Source: Deltaproteobacteria bacterium
GTDB lineage: Bacteria; Myxococcota_A; UBA796; SXON01
Length of the DNA: 64,000 bases
Direction of reading: 5' to 3'
NCBI GenBank assembly: GCA_014191855.1
Contig: BJHF01000002.1
Location: forward strand, 102,695-166,694
Shown: positions 8,571-16,392 of the stretch, in pieces
Position numbering within the stretch: the stretch's first letter is position 1
Layout: each line of letters opens with the position of its first letter
Position numbers and translations under genes: made by a program
Notes under the pieces: generated by a model
What the model was told of the DNA's origin: nothing
What the model saw: the letters and a program-made list of their open reading frames with translations, nothing else
Databases searched by the model: none

Positions 8571-9872
8571 ATGGCGATTGACGAAGCAGCGCCACAACTC
8601 GGCACGGTGCACGCGCCGTTTGCGCACCGCTTCGGCTACCTTCCGACGGTCGGGAGCCGCGCAGATCGCTTGTGGTGGCGCGTGGATGTCGTGCCGTGCA
8701 GTGGCGCCGCCGACGAGGGTGTGATCGTCACCACCCTCACGCCAAGCGTTCAAGTCGGCATCGACGTGGTACGCGCCCGCGACGCGTACCGGATTTGGCT
8801 CGCTGGAGGGCGCAAGCCCACCGCGGCACCCGCGATCCTCGAGTTGATCCCCTCGGTTGCCGGACGCATGTACCGCGCGGCGCCGGGACCTGCAGAGGTG
8901 CTCGCGTGTGTGCGCGAGACTGCGACGACGGCAGCGCGCCTCGCCGAAGAAATTCGTCGTCATGCGGATCCCCGCCCGCACGTTCTACGCCTCCTCGGCG
9001 AACGCCCCTTCGTCTTCGTCAATGAGCACTTGAACCTCGACAGGCTGCTGCCCCCGGCGCACGGACGTTGCCGATCCGCCGTCGAGGCCGCGAACGCGCG
9101 CGCCGATGCAGACGCAGAGCGAGGGCCTGAGCGACCGCGAGGCGCGCTGGTGGGGGGACTCCCCCTCCAGGCCGACGTGGCCGTGCTGCACGCGCTCAGC
9201 GCCGAGCCAGAGTCGAAGCATGCGGCCCTGTTCGTCCTCCACGCTTGGCTCAAAGGCGGGGTCAATCCCGTCAAAACGAGCAATTCCCATCCCGACAGCA
9301 GCCTCTCACGGAAACTTCGAGCGGATGTCGTGGACGAGATCGCCCGCGGAGTGGTTGGGCCATCCTGCAGCCAAGCCGCGGACAGCCTGCGCCGCGCTGC
9401 GAAGGATTGGGCAAACGGCGTGACCCGCCTAACCGAGTCACCCGTCGCGTTTGTTGCTCAGTGGGGCAGCCACGAGAGCCCCCCGCAGGGCTTGGCGGAT
9501 CCGCACACTCTCGTTGCAGCCTGGCTCCGCACCACCGCTGCCGAGCGCCACCTGCGAGCGCTATCCGGGTACCGATGGCCAGACTGGCGCGTCCTCTCCG
9601 TCGCTGACTACAAGTTTGAGACCTTTCTACAAAGGCGATTCCGGAGCTTTGTCCGAATCTCCGGCAACGTGAGCGATGCCGACGCCGAGCGCGAGCCTCG
9701 GTTGCGTCGCCTACTATCTGCCGGGTGCCAGATGCGAACCGATGGTGAGTCGGCAATCAACCTTGGGTTATTCATCGACGCCGCCAAGCACCCGGAGCTC
9801 GCAGACGGGGAACTGAACCTGTGGGGGGCGCTCTTTGACGTGCACGCCGTCGTTCCCCCTGCCTCGCGATAA
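8571..9872 (+). CDS. Unknown island protein, 433 residues
   Basis: No family recognised. It looks soluble, with no signal peptide or membrane helix; there is an Ala-rich helical region around residues 105-125 and scattered Trp/His in the C-terminal half. A GGAG at 8557-8560 precedes the ATG by 10 bases. It is the last gene before the tRNA fragment that ends the island, a position where phage-like elements often carry cargo genes, and it diverges from the excisionase-like gene. Codon and base use are slightly less GC-rich toward its end. A defence or accessory role is a guess from position. Confidence 0.6.
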   Translation: MAIDEAAPQLGTVHAPFAHRFGYLPTVGSRADRLWWRVDVVPCSGAADEGVIVTTLTPSVQVGIDVVRARDAYRIWLAGGRKPTAAPAILELIPSVAGRMYRAAPGPAEVLACVRETATTAARLAEEIRRHADPRPHVLRLLGERPFVFVNEHLNLDRLLPPAHGRCRSAVEAANARADADAERGPERPRGALVGGLPLQADVAVLHALSAEPESKHAALFVLHAWLKGGVNPVKTSNSHPDSSLSRKLRADVVDEIARGVVGPSCSQAADSLRRAAKDWANGVTRLTESPVAFVAQWGSHESPPQGLADPHTLVAAWLRTTAAERHLRALSGYRWPDWRVLSVADYKFETFLQRRFRSFVRISGNVSDADAEREPRLRRLLSAGCQMRTDGESAINLGLFIDAAKHPELADGELNLWGALFDVHAVVPPASR

Positions 9873-10007
9873 TCGTAACCACTACCGTTAGTTCTGGCTC
9901 AATCCGGGCTCAAACGAGCCTCACATTTGCCAAGAATGGCAGGAAAGCCAAGAATAGAAATCGGCATAGCAAGGACGGAATAGAACAGTGACGTTTTTGG
10001 TTCCGTT
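9873..10007. other. AT-richer non-coding stretch inside the island end
   Basis: About 135 bases, clearly less GC-rich than the surroundings, with no convincing gene. It contains GGACGGAA (9973-9980) and TTCCGTTC (10001-10008), a near-perfect inverted pair directly next to the tRNA fragment, as expected of integrase core-type sites. Short repeats such as AAGAATGGCAGGAAAGCCAAGAAT may be arm sites. Role in recombination is inferred. Confidence 0.4.
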
Positions 10008-10052
10008 CTCATAACCCGAAGGTCACAGGTTCAAATCCTGTTCCCGCAACCA
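10008..10052 (+). other. 3' fragment of a tRNA (anticodon CAU), putative attachment site
   Basis: It begins at the anticodon loop CTCATAA (10008-10014), continues with the 3' anticodon strand CCCGA, variable loop AGGTC, T stem-loop ACAGG-TTCAAAT-CCTGT (10025-10041), acceptor 3' strand TCCCGCA, discriminator A and encoded CCA (10050-10052). Upstream bases do not pair with it, so this is not a whole tRNA. CAU fits elongator tRNA-Met or the tRNA-Ile precursor. Such a fragment is the product of site-specific integration into a tRNA gene. Confidence 0.85.
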
Positions 10053-10057
10053 ACCTT

Positions 10058-10104
10058 GAAAGCCGCTTTTCGTCGAGAGACGGGGGGCGGCTTTCATCGT
10101 TTTG
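10058..10104 (+). terminator. Rho-independent-type terminator behind the tRNA fragment
   Basis: GAAAGCCGC (10058-10066) and GCGGCTTTC (10087-10095) form a perfect 9-bp stem and are followed by ATCGTTTT. This is probably the terminator of the original tRNA gene, left outside the island by the integration, so it marks the return to the older chromosome. Confidence 0.7.
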
Positions 10105-10154
10105 AGCGTGTTTCGTGACCACAGCGCTTCGACGCGCCCCCGCGGCCGCTGCGA

Positions 10155-10228
10155 ACCGCGCCCCCCGCGAAACGCCGCCACCCCCGCCCGACCACGCACA
10201 TAGGCCGCGCGTTTCGCCCCCATTCATT
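10155..10228. repeat. Dispersed 70-base repeat, copy 1
   Basis: Nearly the same sequence occurs at 13517-13588. Both contain GCGAAACGC (here 10167-10175) and its inverse GCGTTTCGC (here 10208-10216), separated by about 32 bases, plus the shared end CGCCCCCATTC/CGCCCCCATGC. This copy lies just past the stop codon of the AhpD-like gene, within the 364-base gap 9873-10236 that otherwise holds only the island end, tRNA fragment and terminator. Confidence 0.75.
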
Positions 10229-10236
10229 CGCCCCCA

Positions 10237-10833
10237 TCACCCCGCCTCCCCATCCCCTCGCCCCACACCCAACGCATCGGCCATCCGATTGACGTAGTTG
10301 AAGAACCCGGCGATGGACGTCACCTGAAGCACGCCCCGCTCGTCGAGCCCCACTGCCCGCAGCCCCTCCAGATCGGCCGGGCCCAAAGCCCCCGGCGTAC
10401 GCGTCATCTTCTCAGCGAAGCGCACGATCACGCGCTCCCGCTCGGTCAGCTCAGCGGCCTCCGGATCGCTCCGTACGCTGGCCACAAAAGCGTCATCCCC
10501 AGTCACGACACGCAGAAACTCTGCGTGAGACTCCAGTCAGTAAAAGCACTCGTTTGCGCGGGAGACGACGACGGCGATCAGCTCTTGCTCCCGACGCGAA
10601 AGGGGCAACTCGGGGTCGAGCATCGCGCGGAGGCCCGCAAACATGTGGAACATCACGTCGGGCAATTGCGCGTGGGAGGCGACGATGCTCTCTCGGGCGA
10701 GGGCGATCGGCAGGCGACTGTCGGCCCTCGGAGGGCCATACTCCGGCGGATACCCCGCCCGAACCTCGCGAAGGCGGGACAGGTACCGGGCATGCTCCGG
10801 GTCACGGGGGAGGACGGGGCGAATCCAGGTCAT
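10237..10833 (-). CDS. AhpD-like peroxidase-related selenoprotein (in-frame TGA at residue 99)
   Basis: Read through one TGA, this is a 198-residue carboxymuconolactone decarboxylase/AhpD-type protein of the 'peroxidase-related enzyme' kind. It starts MTWIRPV, the catalytic segment is N-E-C96-F-Y-U99-L-E-S-H, and it ends with the family-typical F-F-N-Y-V-N-R-M-A-D-A-L-G-V. In Cys homologues the motif is C-x-x-C followed by H; here TGA (10539-10537) replaces the second Cys. The frame is open on both sides, both halves are in the same frame, and a SECIS-like hairpin follows at once. It likely reduces peroxides or disulfides in the cytoplasm. Conventional calling would give two short proteins (98 and 89 residues). 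A nonsense mutation is the alternative but is made unlikely by position and hairpin. Confidence 0.85.
10509..10539 (-). promoter_or_regulatory. Sec codon and SECIS-like hairpin of the AhpD-like gene
   Basis: On the minus strand TGA (10539-10537) is followed after nine bases by CACGCAGA (10527-10520), loop GTT (10519-10517) and TCTGCGTG (10516-10509), a perfect 8-bp stem. The loop starts 17 bases after the TGA and contains G-U, which matches the bacterial SECIS rule that a G near the start of a small apical loop sits about 16-37 bases downstream of UGA. It lies inside the coding region, as in bacteria generally. Confidence 0.8.
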
Positions 10834-10869
10834 GGCGCCGTCTTATCCGCCCGCGGTTAGGCGACGGGG

Positions 10870-13008
10870 ATGTTCTTGCTGCTCGGCGCCGCGTGCATCC
10901 TCGACTACGCCACGTACCAGGCGTGCCTCGCCGAGCTGACCGACAACGATGGGGACGGCGTAAACGAGGTGGAGGGAGACTGCAACGACGACGATGCGGC
11001 GGTGTTTCCTGGCCAGGAGGAGACGTGCAACGAAGCGGATGACGATTGCGACGGCGGGGTGGACGAAGCGGACGATGTTGTCGGGGCGGAGTGGTACCCG
11101 GACAGCGATGCGGACGGGTTCGGGAGCGGGGAGGCGGTCATCACGTGTGAGCCCCCAACAGGGATGGTCCAAAGCGGTGGAGATTGCGACGACACCGACG
11201 ACGCGGCGTTCCCCGGCGCGCCGGAGCGGTGCAACGGCGCAGATGACGACTGTGACGGCGACGCGGACGAGGCGGACGACGTAGAGACCCTGGATTGGTA
11301 CGCCGATCTCGACGGCGACGGTTGGGGCTCCGACAACGTGATCGCGAGCTGCACCGACCCCGGATCGGCTTCGCTGGCGACAGGCGATTGCGACGACGAG
11401 GCCGCCGCCGTTCACCCCGAAGCCACCGAAACGTGCAATGGCGCAGACGACGACTGCAACGGAGCCGTGGACGACGCGCCGGCCGTTACTTGGTACCTCG
11501 ACCGCGACGAGGACGGATATGGCGACGAAGGCACGTCCTACCTTATTTGTGCGCCGCCTCCAGGGTATGTTCGCGACGGCTCCGATTGCGATGACGAAGA
11601 CGACGCGCGGCACCCGGGAGCGGAGGACGCCTGCGAGGATGGGGTGGACAACGATTGCGACGGGCTGGACGTAACCTGCAGCCTCCCCTCTGGAGAAAGC
11701 ACGGGCGCGGATGCCAGCGCCTCGTTCACGGGCACGGCCGGCGAGGCGTACATGGCCCGCACCGTCGCGGCGGCGGGCGACCTCGATGGGGACGGAAACG
11801 ACGAACTGCTGCTCGCCCGAGGCGGCTTCGACGACTTCACCGGGGAGGTGATCATCCTCGCCGGAGGCGCAGAATTGTACCTCGGCGCGGTGGACACCGA
11901 CCGGACCGGGACGGCCCTTCGCGGTCCGGTCGGCACGTCGGCATTTGGCGTGTCGCTGAGCGCCGGGCAGGACACGGATGGCGACGGCGTGGGCGACATT
12001 CTCGTCGGCAGCCAGGGGGCAAATCACGCGCACCTGTTCGCGGGCGGCGCCCATCTGCTGGCGGGCAACCTTGAGAGTGACGACGCGACGGTCCGGCTGG
12101 AGGGTCCGGCCGACGGCGTGGATTTCGGGCTCGCCGTGGCGCTCGTCGGGGACGTGGACGACGACGGATGGGGGGACTGGCTCGTGGGCGACTACGGCTA
12201 CCAGGGCACGGGCGCGGCGTTCCTGTTTTATGGCAATGGGGCCCCTGGCACCCGGAGCGCCAACGACGCCGACGTGGTGACGCTGCTCGGCGAGCGAGCC
12301 GACGCCCAGGCCGGCCAGGAGGTGACGGGGGTCGGCGACTTCGATGGGGATGGGGTGGGGGATTTTTTGGTGGCCGACAACGTGACCACCGGCGGAGAGA
12401 CCGCTCGAAACCACGCTTACCTCATGCTCGGCTCGACCAGTCGTTTCGTTTCGGGAGCGTTGGCCGACGCGGATCTGGCCTATGCCGGAATGCCCACCGA
12501 CAGCGCGTTCGCCTCGGTATCAGGCCTTGGCGACATCGACGGGGACGGTCGCGACGATTCGGCGCTCTCCGCAGCTGGCACGAACGCGAGCGCGGGCGCG
12601 GTGTTCGTCTTGTTCGGCGACCCAGCCCCCACCGCCGGCGTCGAGATTTCGGACGCGGCGGATGTGACATGGACAGGCGCGGTGGCCGGGGAGGGCCTGG
12701 GCGCGTCCGTAGGAGGACCGGGGGAGGTAACGGGCGACGGCTACCGGGATCTCGCCGCAGCAACCACGCGATCTGGGTCGACGGGAGCCCATATCTACAT
12801 CCTCGCCGGCGCCGCCGCGCTCCGAGGAACCTACAGTACCGCCGACGCCTGGGCCGATGTCGCCGGTGGCAACGCCGAGGCGCAGGGAGACGCGATCTCG
12901 GGAGCGTCGGACGTAAACGGCGACGGCAGCGCGGATCTGCTCTTCAGCGCTTGGGATGCGTCGAGCGCCCAGGGGCAGGCTTGGCTCTTCTACGGGGCGA
13001 CGCCGTAG
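10870..13008 (+). CDS. MopE-repeat / FG-GAP propeller lipoprotein
   Basis: 712 residues. The start MFLLLGAAC is a short lipoprotein signal with a lipobox Cys. Residues about 20-270 hold four MopE-type metal-binding units (pattern D-x-D-x-D-G ... G-D-C-D-D ... E-x-C-N-x-x-D-D-D-C-D-G). The rest has seven FG-GAP-like repeats (such as GDLDGDGNDELLL and GDFDGDGVGDFLV), enough for a seven-bladed integrin-like beta-propeller that binds calcium. It is probably anchored at the outer surface and may act in adhesion or metal handling; partner unknown. It diverges from the selenoprotein gene across only 36 bases, so their promoters must be close or overlapping. Confidence 0.85.
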   Translation: MFLLLGAACILDYATYQACLAELTDNDGDGVNEVEGDCNDDDAAVFPGQEETCNEADDDCDGGVDEADDVVGAEWYPDSDADGFGSGEAVITCEPPTGMVQSGGDCDDTDDAAFPGAPERCNGADDDCDGDADEADDVETLDWYADLDGDGWGSDNVIASCTDPGSASLATGDCDDEAAAVHPEATETCNGADDDCNGAVDDAPAVTWYLDRDEDGYGDEGTSYLICAPPPGYVRDGSDCDDEDDARHPGAEDACEDGVDNDCDGLDVTCSLPSGESTGADASASFTGTAGEAYMARTVAAAGDLDGDGNDELLLARGGFDDFTGEVIILAGGAELYLGAVDTDRTGTALRGPVGTSAFGVSLSAGQDTDGDGVGDILVGSQGANHAHLFAGGAHLLAGNLESDDATVRLEGPADGVDFGLAVALVGDVDDDGWGDWLVGDYGYQGTGAAFLFYGNGAPGTRSANDADVVTLLGERADAQAGQEVTGVGDFDGDGVGDFLVADNVTTGGETARNHAYLMLGSTSRFVSGALADADLAYAGMPTDSAFASVSGLGDIDGDGRDDSALSAAGTNASAGAVFVLFGDPAPTAGVEISDAADVTWTGAVAGEGLGASVGGPGEVTGDGYRDLAAATTRSGSTGAHIYILAGAAALRGTYSTADAWADVAGGNAEAQGDAISGASDVNGDGSADLLFSAWDASSAQGQAWLFYGATP

Positions 13009-13159
13009 TTCCGGCGGGGTCGAGTTCGAGCACCCAGGGCGTTGTGCGGATCCAGGTCCCTTCGTCAGGCGAACCACGCCGCACAACGCGGCGCCACACG
13101 CGCGGGCCGCTGGAGGGCGCAGCATTCTCAGTGCCGGGAGGGGGCCAGCTCGCCCCCCA

Positions 13160-13337
13160 CGATGTGAGAACGTTTCATGCGAGTTTTTCTCAGATCAGCG
13201 GGAGCGAGGGCCTCCCCCGTTTCGTTGTGAGAGCGTTTGGCTTGAAATGCTCTCACAACGCAGGGGGCGACTCCCACAACGGCGAGGGCGACTCCCATTC
13301 CCGCGGGGGGGACCTCGCCCTCCGGCCGTTGTGAGAA
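13160..13337. repeat. Intergenic hairpin module, copy A
   Basis: A set of inverted repeats built on TGAGAA/TTCTCA. They are TGAGAA (13165-13170) with TTCTCA (13187-13192); CGTTGTGAGAGC (13223-13234) with its exact inverse GCTCTCACAACG (13249-13260), a 12-bp stem with a 14-base loop; and CGTTGTGAGAA (13327-13337). The interval contains the direct repeat GGGCGACTCCCA. The same type of module occurs at 46216-46430. It lies in the 613-base non-coding gap 13009-13621. Confidence 0.7.
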
Positions 13338-13380
13338 TCCGGCCTATCGAAGCAGGTAGAATCGTGGTGTGGCGCCCGCC

Positions 13381-13485
13381 GCGCCGTCAGGCGCCCGCCG
13401 CGCCGTCAGGCGCCCCGCGCCGTCAGGCGCCCGCCGCGCCGTCAGGCGCCCGCCGCGCCGTCAGGCGCCCCGCGCCGTCAGGCGC
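13381..13485. repeat. Six tandem GCGCC-GTCA-GGCGC palindromes
   Basis: Six copies of GCGCCGTCAGGCGC begin at 13381, 13400, 13417, 13436, 13455 and 13472, spaced 17 or 19 bases. Each can form a 5-bp hairpin with loop GTCA. Isolated copies occur at 46508, 47440 and 47461. They resemble REP elements, too short and regular to be CRISPR. They lie just after hairpin module A. Confidence 0.8.
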
Positions 13486-13516
13486 CCCCCTGCGGCCCGA
13501 AGCCCGCCGCCCGTAG

Positions 13517-13588
13517 CGCGCGCTCCCCGCGAAACGCCGCCACCCGCTCCTGAAAACGCACATGGGCCGCGCGTTTCGCCCCCATGCT
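13517..13588. repeat. Dispersed 70-base repeat, copy 2
   Basis: Matches 10155-10228 closely: GCGAAACGC (13529-13537), GCCGCCACCC, ACGCACAT, and GCGTTTCGCCCCCAT with GCGTTTCGC at 13571-13579. The two copies lie on the same strand, 3.4 kb apart. This one lies 34 bases before the zinc-ribbon gene. Confidence 0.75.
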
Positions 13589-13621
13589 CCCACCGCCCGC
13601 ATCCTCAGGTTAGGAGCTGAA

Positions 13622-14062
13622 ATGGCCACCACGCTCTGCTGCCCTCACGACGCTTCCCCCCTCACCACCGAGCACTACGAAGGTGGGGTGAACGTGGATA
13701 GCTGCCCCGTTTGCCACGGCGCGTGGCTGGAGCAGGGCGAGCTGGACACGATCTTGAAGACGCGGGAGCGCGCCGTGGCGCAGTCGGAGAGCCCGGAGTC
13801 CGACGCGGTAGCCGCCGCGTACGAGATGGCGAAGGACAAGGCGGCGCCGGCCATCCAGTGCCCGAGCTGCAACGAGCCGCTCTCGCGCGAAGAGTTCGGG
13901 TTCGCCTCCCGGATCCTCGTGGATGTATGCCCGAAGGGCTGCGGTCGCTGGGTGGACAGGGGCGAGATCGCCGCGCTCGAGCAGTTCTACGAACAGAACC
14001 GCCCGGCCCAACGGCAACTCCCCTCGTTCCTCACGGCGATCCTGGTGATGCTGGGGCAGTGA
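13622..14062 (+). CDS. Double zf-TFIIB zinc-ribbon protein
   Basis: 146 residues; ATG at 13622 is chosen because GGAG (13613-13616) precedes it. The protein has two zinc-ribbon halves of the zf-TFIIB kind. The first is C-C-P-H-D near the start, then CPVCHGAWLEQGEL; the second is I-Q-C-P-S-C-N-E-P-L, then CPKGCGRWVDRGEI. The G-x-W-[LV]-x-x-G-E motif is diagnostic. Such small proteins are widespread and of unknown function, possibly nucleic-acid binding. Its last 30 bases overlap the end of the convergent membrane-protein gene. Confidence 0.85.
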   Translation: MATTLCCPHDASPLTTEHYEGGVNVDSCPVCHGAWLEQGELDTILKTRERAVAQSESPESDAVAAAYEMAKDKAAPAIQCPSCNEPLSREEFGFASRILVDVCPKGCGRWVDRGEIAALEQFYEQNRPAQRQLPSFLTAILVMLGQ

Positions 14063-14399
14063 TCGCGGCGGAGCTCACCTCCGCAGCGGGGAGCCGCGCT
14101 TCGATCGCCTCCAGCTTTCGGGCGAGCGCCTCGAGCCGGGCGGTCGTTTGTTCGTCGATCTGGGAGGCCGCCATGCGTGACGCATCGACGTCGATCATCA
14201 TCGCCTCATAATTGCGCTCGGACATCCAGAGGTTCAGGCCGAGCATGCCGAAGATCAGCGTGATGAGCACCACGCGCGCCCACCAGGTGTCACGCGCGTG
14301 GCGGTCGTGGAATTCCTCGAGGTCCTTCACGTTCACGGCCACTTCGGGTTCGCCCCGGTAGGGCAGGCCTACCGATTTCGCGTCTTCCAATTGGGACAT
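14031..14399 (-). CDS. Single-pass membrane protein with coiled-coil tail
   Basis: 122 residues. ATG at 14399 follows an AGGGGGTG ribosome site. A soluble N-terminal part of about 40 residues is followed by one transmembrane segment (VVLITLIFGMLGLNLWM, about 45-62) and a Glu/Ala/Leu-rich helix that probably forms a coiled coil. No family recognised. It converges on, and overlaps by 32 bases, the zinc-ribbon gene. Confidence 0.65.
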   Translation of the reverse strand: MSQLEDAKSVGLPYRGEPEVAVNVKDLEEFHDRHARDTWWARVVLITLIFGMLGLNLWMSERNYEAMMIDVDASRMAASQIDEQTTARLEALARKLEAIEARLPAAEVSSAAITAPASPGSP

Positions 14400-14493
14400 G
14401 ATCACCCCCTGGAGCGTGGACTTTACAACTTCTACACGAATGGGGGAAGCCCCCTGCGCAGCGTTTTTAGGTATTTTTCGGCGATCTTTCGGC

Positions 14494-15855
14494 TCACCCC
14501 AGCGTCGGCAACACGACCATCATCGTCGTGCCCCCGCCCGACGTCTCGCCGAGCGTGATCTCGCCCCCATGCACCTCCACGGTTCGCCGCACGATGGCCA
14601 GCCCGAGCCCCGTTCCCCGACTCCTCGTCGTGAAGAAGGGTTCGAACACCCGATCGCGGAGGTCTGCGGGGATGCCCGGTCCGCGGTCGATGACCGCCAC
14701 CTCGCAGCGGGATCCACGATCCCGGGCTTCCACCCTCACACATCCCTGCCCGTTCATGGCCTGACCGGCGTTGAGCACGAGGTTCAGGAACACCTCGCGG
14801 AGCATGGCCGGGTCGGCGCTCAGCACCGAGTGGTCCCCCGCCACCTCCACGGTCACCGCCTTCATCGTCGGATCCTGGCTCACAAGCGAAGCCGTCTCCC
14901 GGAGCACCGCCTGCACGTCTACCGCTGTGCGATTTGGCGCACGCGGCCGTGCGTAGAGCAGCAGGTCGCACACCGAGTCGTTGAGCGAGGCGATGCGCGC
15001 CCGGATGTCGGCGACGATCTTGCGGTCGCGACTGTCTGGCGGCAAGCGCTCCCCGATGATCTGCAGCGCACCGCTGATCCCCGTGAGCGGATTCTTCACT
15101 TCATGGGCCACGACCGCAGCCATCTCGCCGAGGCGCGCCAGCGCGGCTTGCTCCCGAAGCCGAGCCTCCGCGCAGCGCCTCGCGGTGACGTCGTGACGGA
15201 TCGCCAAATACCGCCTGGGTTTTCCGTGCTGATCGCAGAGCGGCACGATCGTCGTGTCGAGCCAATACAAGGTGCCATCTTTCGCCCGGTTGCAGATCTC
15301 ACCTCGCCACGACTTTCCGCTCTGAACGGTGGCCCAAAGCTCGGCGAAGAAGCTGGCGGCGTGGGTGCCGGAGTTTAGGAGCCGCTGGTTGCGACCCAGA
15401 AGCTCGTCGCGCGCATAGCCAGCGCGCTCGCAAAAGCGGTCGTTGACGTGCACAAGCGTGCCTTCAAGGTCGGTGGCGCACACGAGCGCCGACTGGTCGA
15501 GGGCGTACTGCGTTTCTCCGAGGGTCGCGGTCGTTCGGCGAAGGCTCTCGCTCACCCGTCGGGTGTGGGTCACGCCCGCCGCCGTGGCGCCGACGGCGAG
15601 CAGCGCCAACACCCGGTTGGTGACCCCGAGCGCGATATCCCCGTTGGGCGGCGAGAGTATCGCGCCGAGGACCGTGAGGATCGTGGCGACCCCCGCCACC
15701 TGCACCGCGTGATTCCGGCTCTGGCTCCAAAGGCCGAGCACCACCGGCAGCAGGTAGAGCACGGGCACCGCCACACCCATCGGCGTGGCCGCGTCGGCGG
15801 CAAACGTCCCGATCACGAGGGCCACGCTGAACCAGAGCATCCGATCGTCGGTCAC
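14494..15855 (-). CDS. Membrane PAS-containing sensor histidine kinase
   Basis: 453 residues. N-terminal hydrophobic segments (about 8-95) form several membrane helices without a clear periplasmic loop. A PAS domain follows (about 125-240, with the PAC-type end R-Y-L-A-I-R-H-D-V-T). Next come an H-box VVAHEVKNPLTGI, an N-box VFLNLVLNAGQAM, and G-boxes DRGPGIP and GTGLGLAI. The H-box and overall form are NtrB-like. It starts with GTG at 15855; an ATG six codons in is possible. It diverges from a lone receiver protein across 44 bases, its probable partner. Confidence 0.85.
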   Translation of the reverse strand: MTDDRMLWFSVALVIGTFAADAATPMGVAVPVLYLLPVVLGLWSQSRNHAVQVAGVATILTVLGAILSPPNGDIALGVTNRVLALLAVGATAAGVTHTRRVSESLRRTTATLGETQYALDQSALVCATDLEGTLVHVNDRFCERAGYARDELLGRNQRLLNSGTHAASFFAELWATVQSGKSWRGEICNRAKDGTLYWLDTTIVPLCDQHGKPRRYLAIRHDVTARRCAEARLREQAALARLGEMAAVVAHEVKNPLTGISGALQIIGERLPPDSRDRKIVADIRARIASLNDSVCDLLLYARPRAPNRTAVDVQAVLRETASLVSQDPTMKAVTVEVAGDHSVLSADPAMLREVFLNLVLNAGQAMNGQGCVRVEARDRGSRCEVAVIDRGPGIPADLRDRVFEPFFTTRSRGTGLGLAIVRRTVEVHGGEITLGETSGGGTTMMVVLPTLG

Positions 15856-15899
15856 GACAAGGGCTCACGGCGGCACAGCCCTTGCTCACTCCCCGTGGG

Positions 15900-16262
15900 A
15901 TGTCCGCCATTCCCACCGTCCTGATCGTCGAAGATGAGCTGCTCATCCGCTGGGCACTGGGAGAGCGGCTGGTGGCCGCCGGGTACCGCGTGGTGGAAGC
16001 GGAAGACGGGCGGTCGGCGCGCGAGGCGTACGGCGCCGGAATCGACGCCGTCGTGTTGGACCTCCGCCTGCCCGACACCAGCGGAATCGAGCTTCTCCGG
16101 CACTTCAAGCGCGCGATCCCCACCGTTCACGTGCTGTTGATGTCCGCCTACGCCACCCCGGAGGTGGAGCTGGAAGCGATGCGCCTGGGCGCTGCCGCGG
16201 TGGTTGGCAAACCTTTTGAGGTGGATGAAATGGTCGCAAGGGTGACCGCACTTCTGGCGTGA
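15900..16262 (+). CDS. Single-domain response regulator
   Basis: 120 residues forming only a receiver: acidic pair in IVEDE, phospho-acceptor Asp in VVLDLRLPDTSG, Thr/Ser site MSAYA, Lys in VGKPF. There is no output domain, so it works by protein contact or as a phosphorelay step, probably with the divergent histidine kinase. The ATG at 15900 is taken rather than an upstream TTG because the domain begins directly after it. Confidence 0.85.
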   Translation: MSAIPTVLIVEDELLIRWALGERLVAAGYRVVEAEDGRSAREAYGAGIDAVVLDLRLPDTSGIELLRHFKRAIPTVHVLLMSAYATPEVELEAMRLGAAAVVGKPFEVDEMVARVTALLA

Positions 16263-16392
16263 ATCGGGGCGCATCCCCCAGAGCCCAGCAACTTCTGTGC
16301 CCCAGTCGGGGGAAAACGATCGCCGGCTGTGTAGAAGTCCCCGGGCTGTACGTACGCGCGTGGCTCGGCGCTTCGTGGTACCCTCCCCGACC

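Larger units (their letters stand above)
1..10052. mobile_element. Right part of a tRNA-integrated genomic island
   Basis: The right border is a 45-base 3' fragment of a CAU tRNA ending at 10052, followed by a tRNA-style terminator hairpin. Integrases that target tRNA 3' ends leave an intact tRNA on one side and such a fragment on the other. With this orientation the intact gene should lie to the left, outside the window. Contents fit an accessory island: an excisionase-like HTH, a zinc-finger/Toprim primase, a DUF3987 protein, a PglW-like kinase operon and several unknown genes. I see no integrase and no second tRNA copy between 1 and 10007, so the left limit is unknown and the kinase operon may belong to an older, separate insertion. 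Confidence 0.6.

Noticed and set aside
9961..10052. Complete tRNA gene
   Set aside because: Bases 5' of the anticodon loop do not pair with the 3' anticodon strand or acceptor strand, so only the 3' part exists.
10009..10227. Small minus-strand frame ending G-T-G-F-E-P-V-T-F-G-L
   Set aside because: This peptide is the well-known artefact of translating the reverse strand of a tRNA 3' half; used instead as support for the tRNA fragment.
10237..10833. Pseudogene by nonsense mutation
   Set aside because: Only one stop, exactly at a catalytic Cys position, followed by a perfect hairpin at SECIS distance; the rest of the frame is intact.
13381..13485. CRISPR-like tandem array
   Set aside because: Units are 14 bases with 3-5-base spacers that are not unique; this fits REP-type palindromes, not CRISPR.
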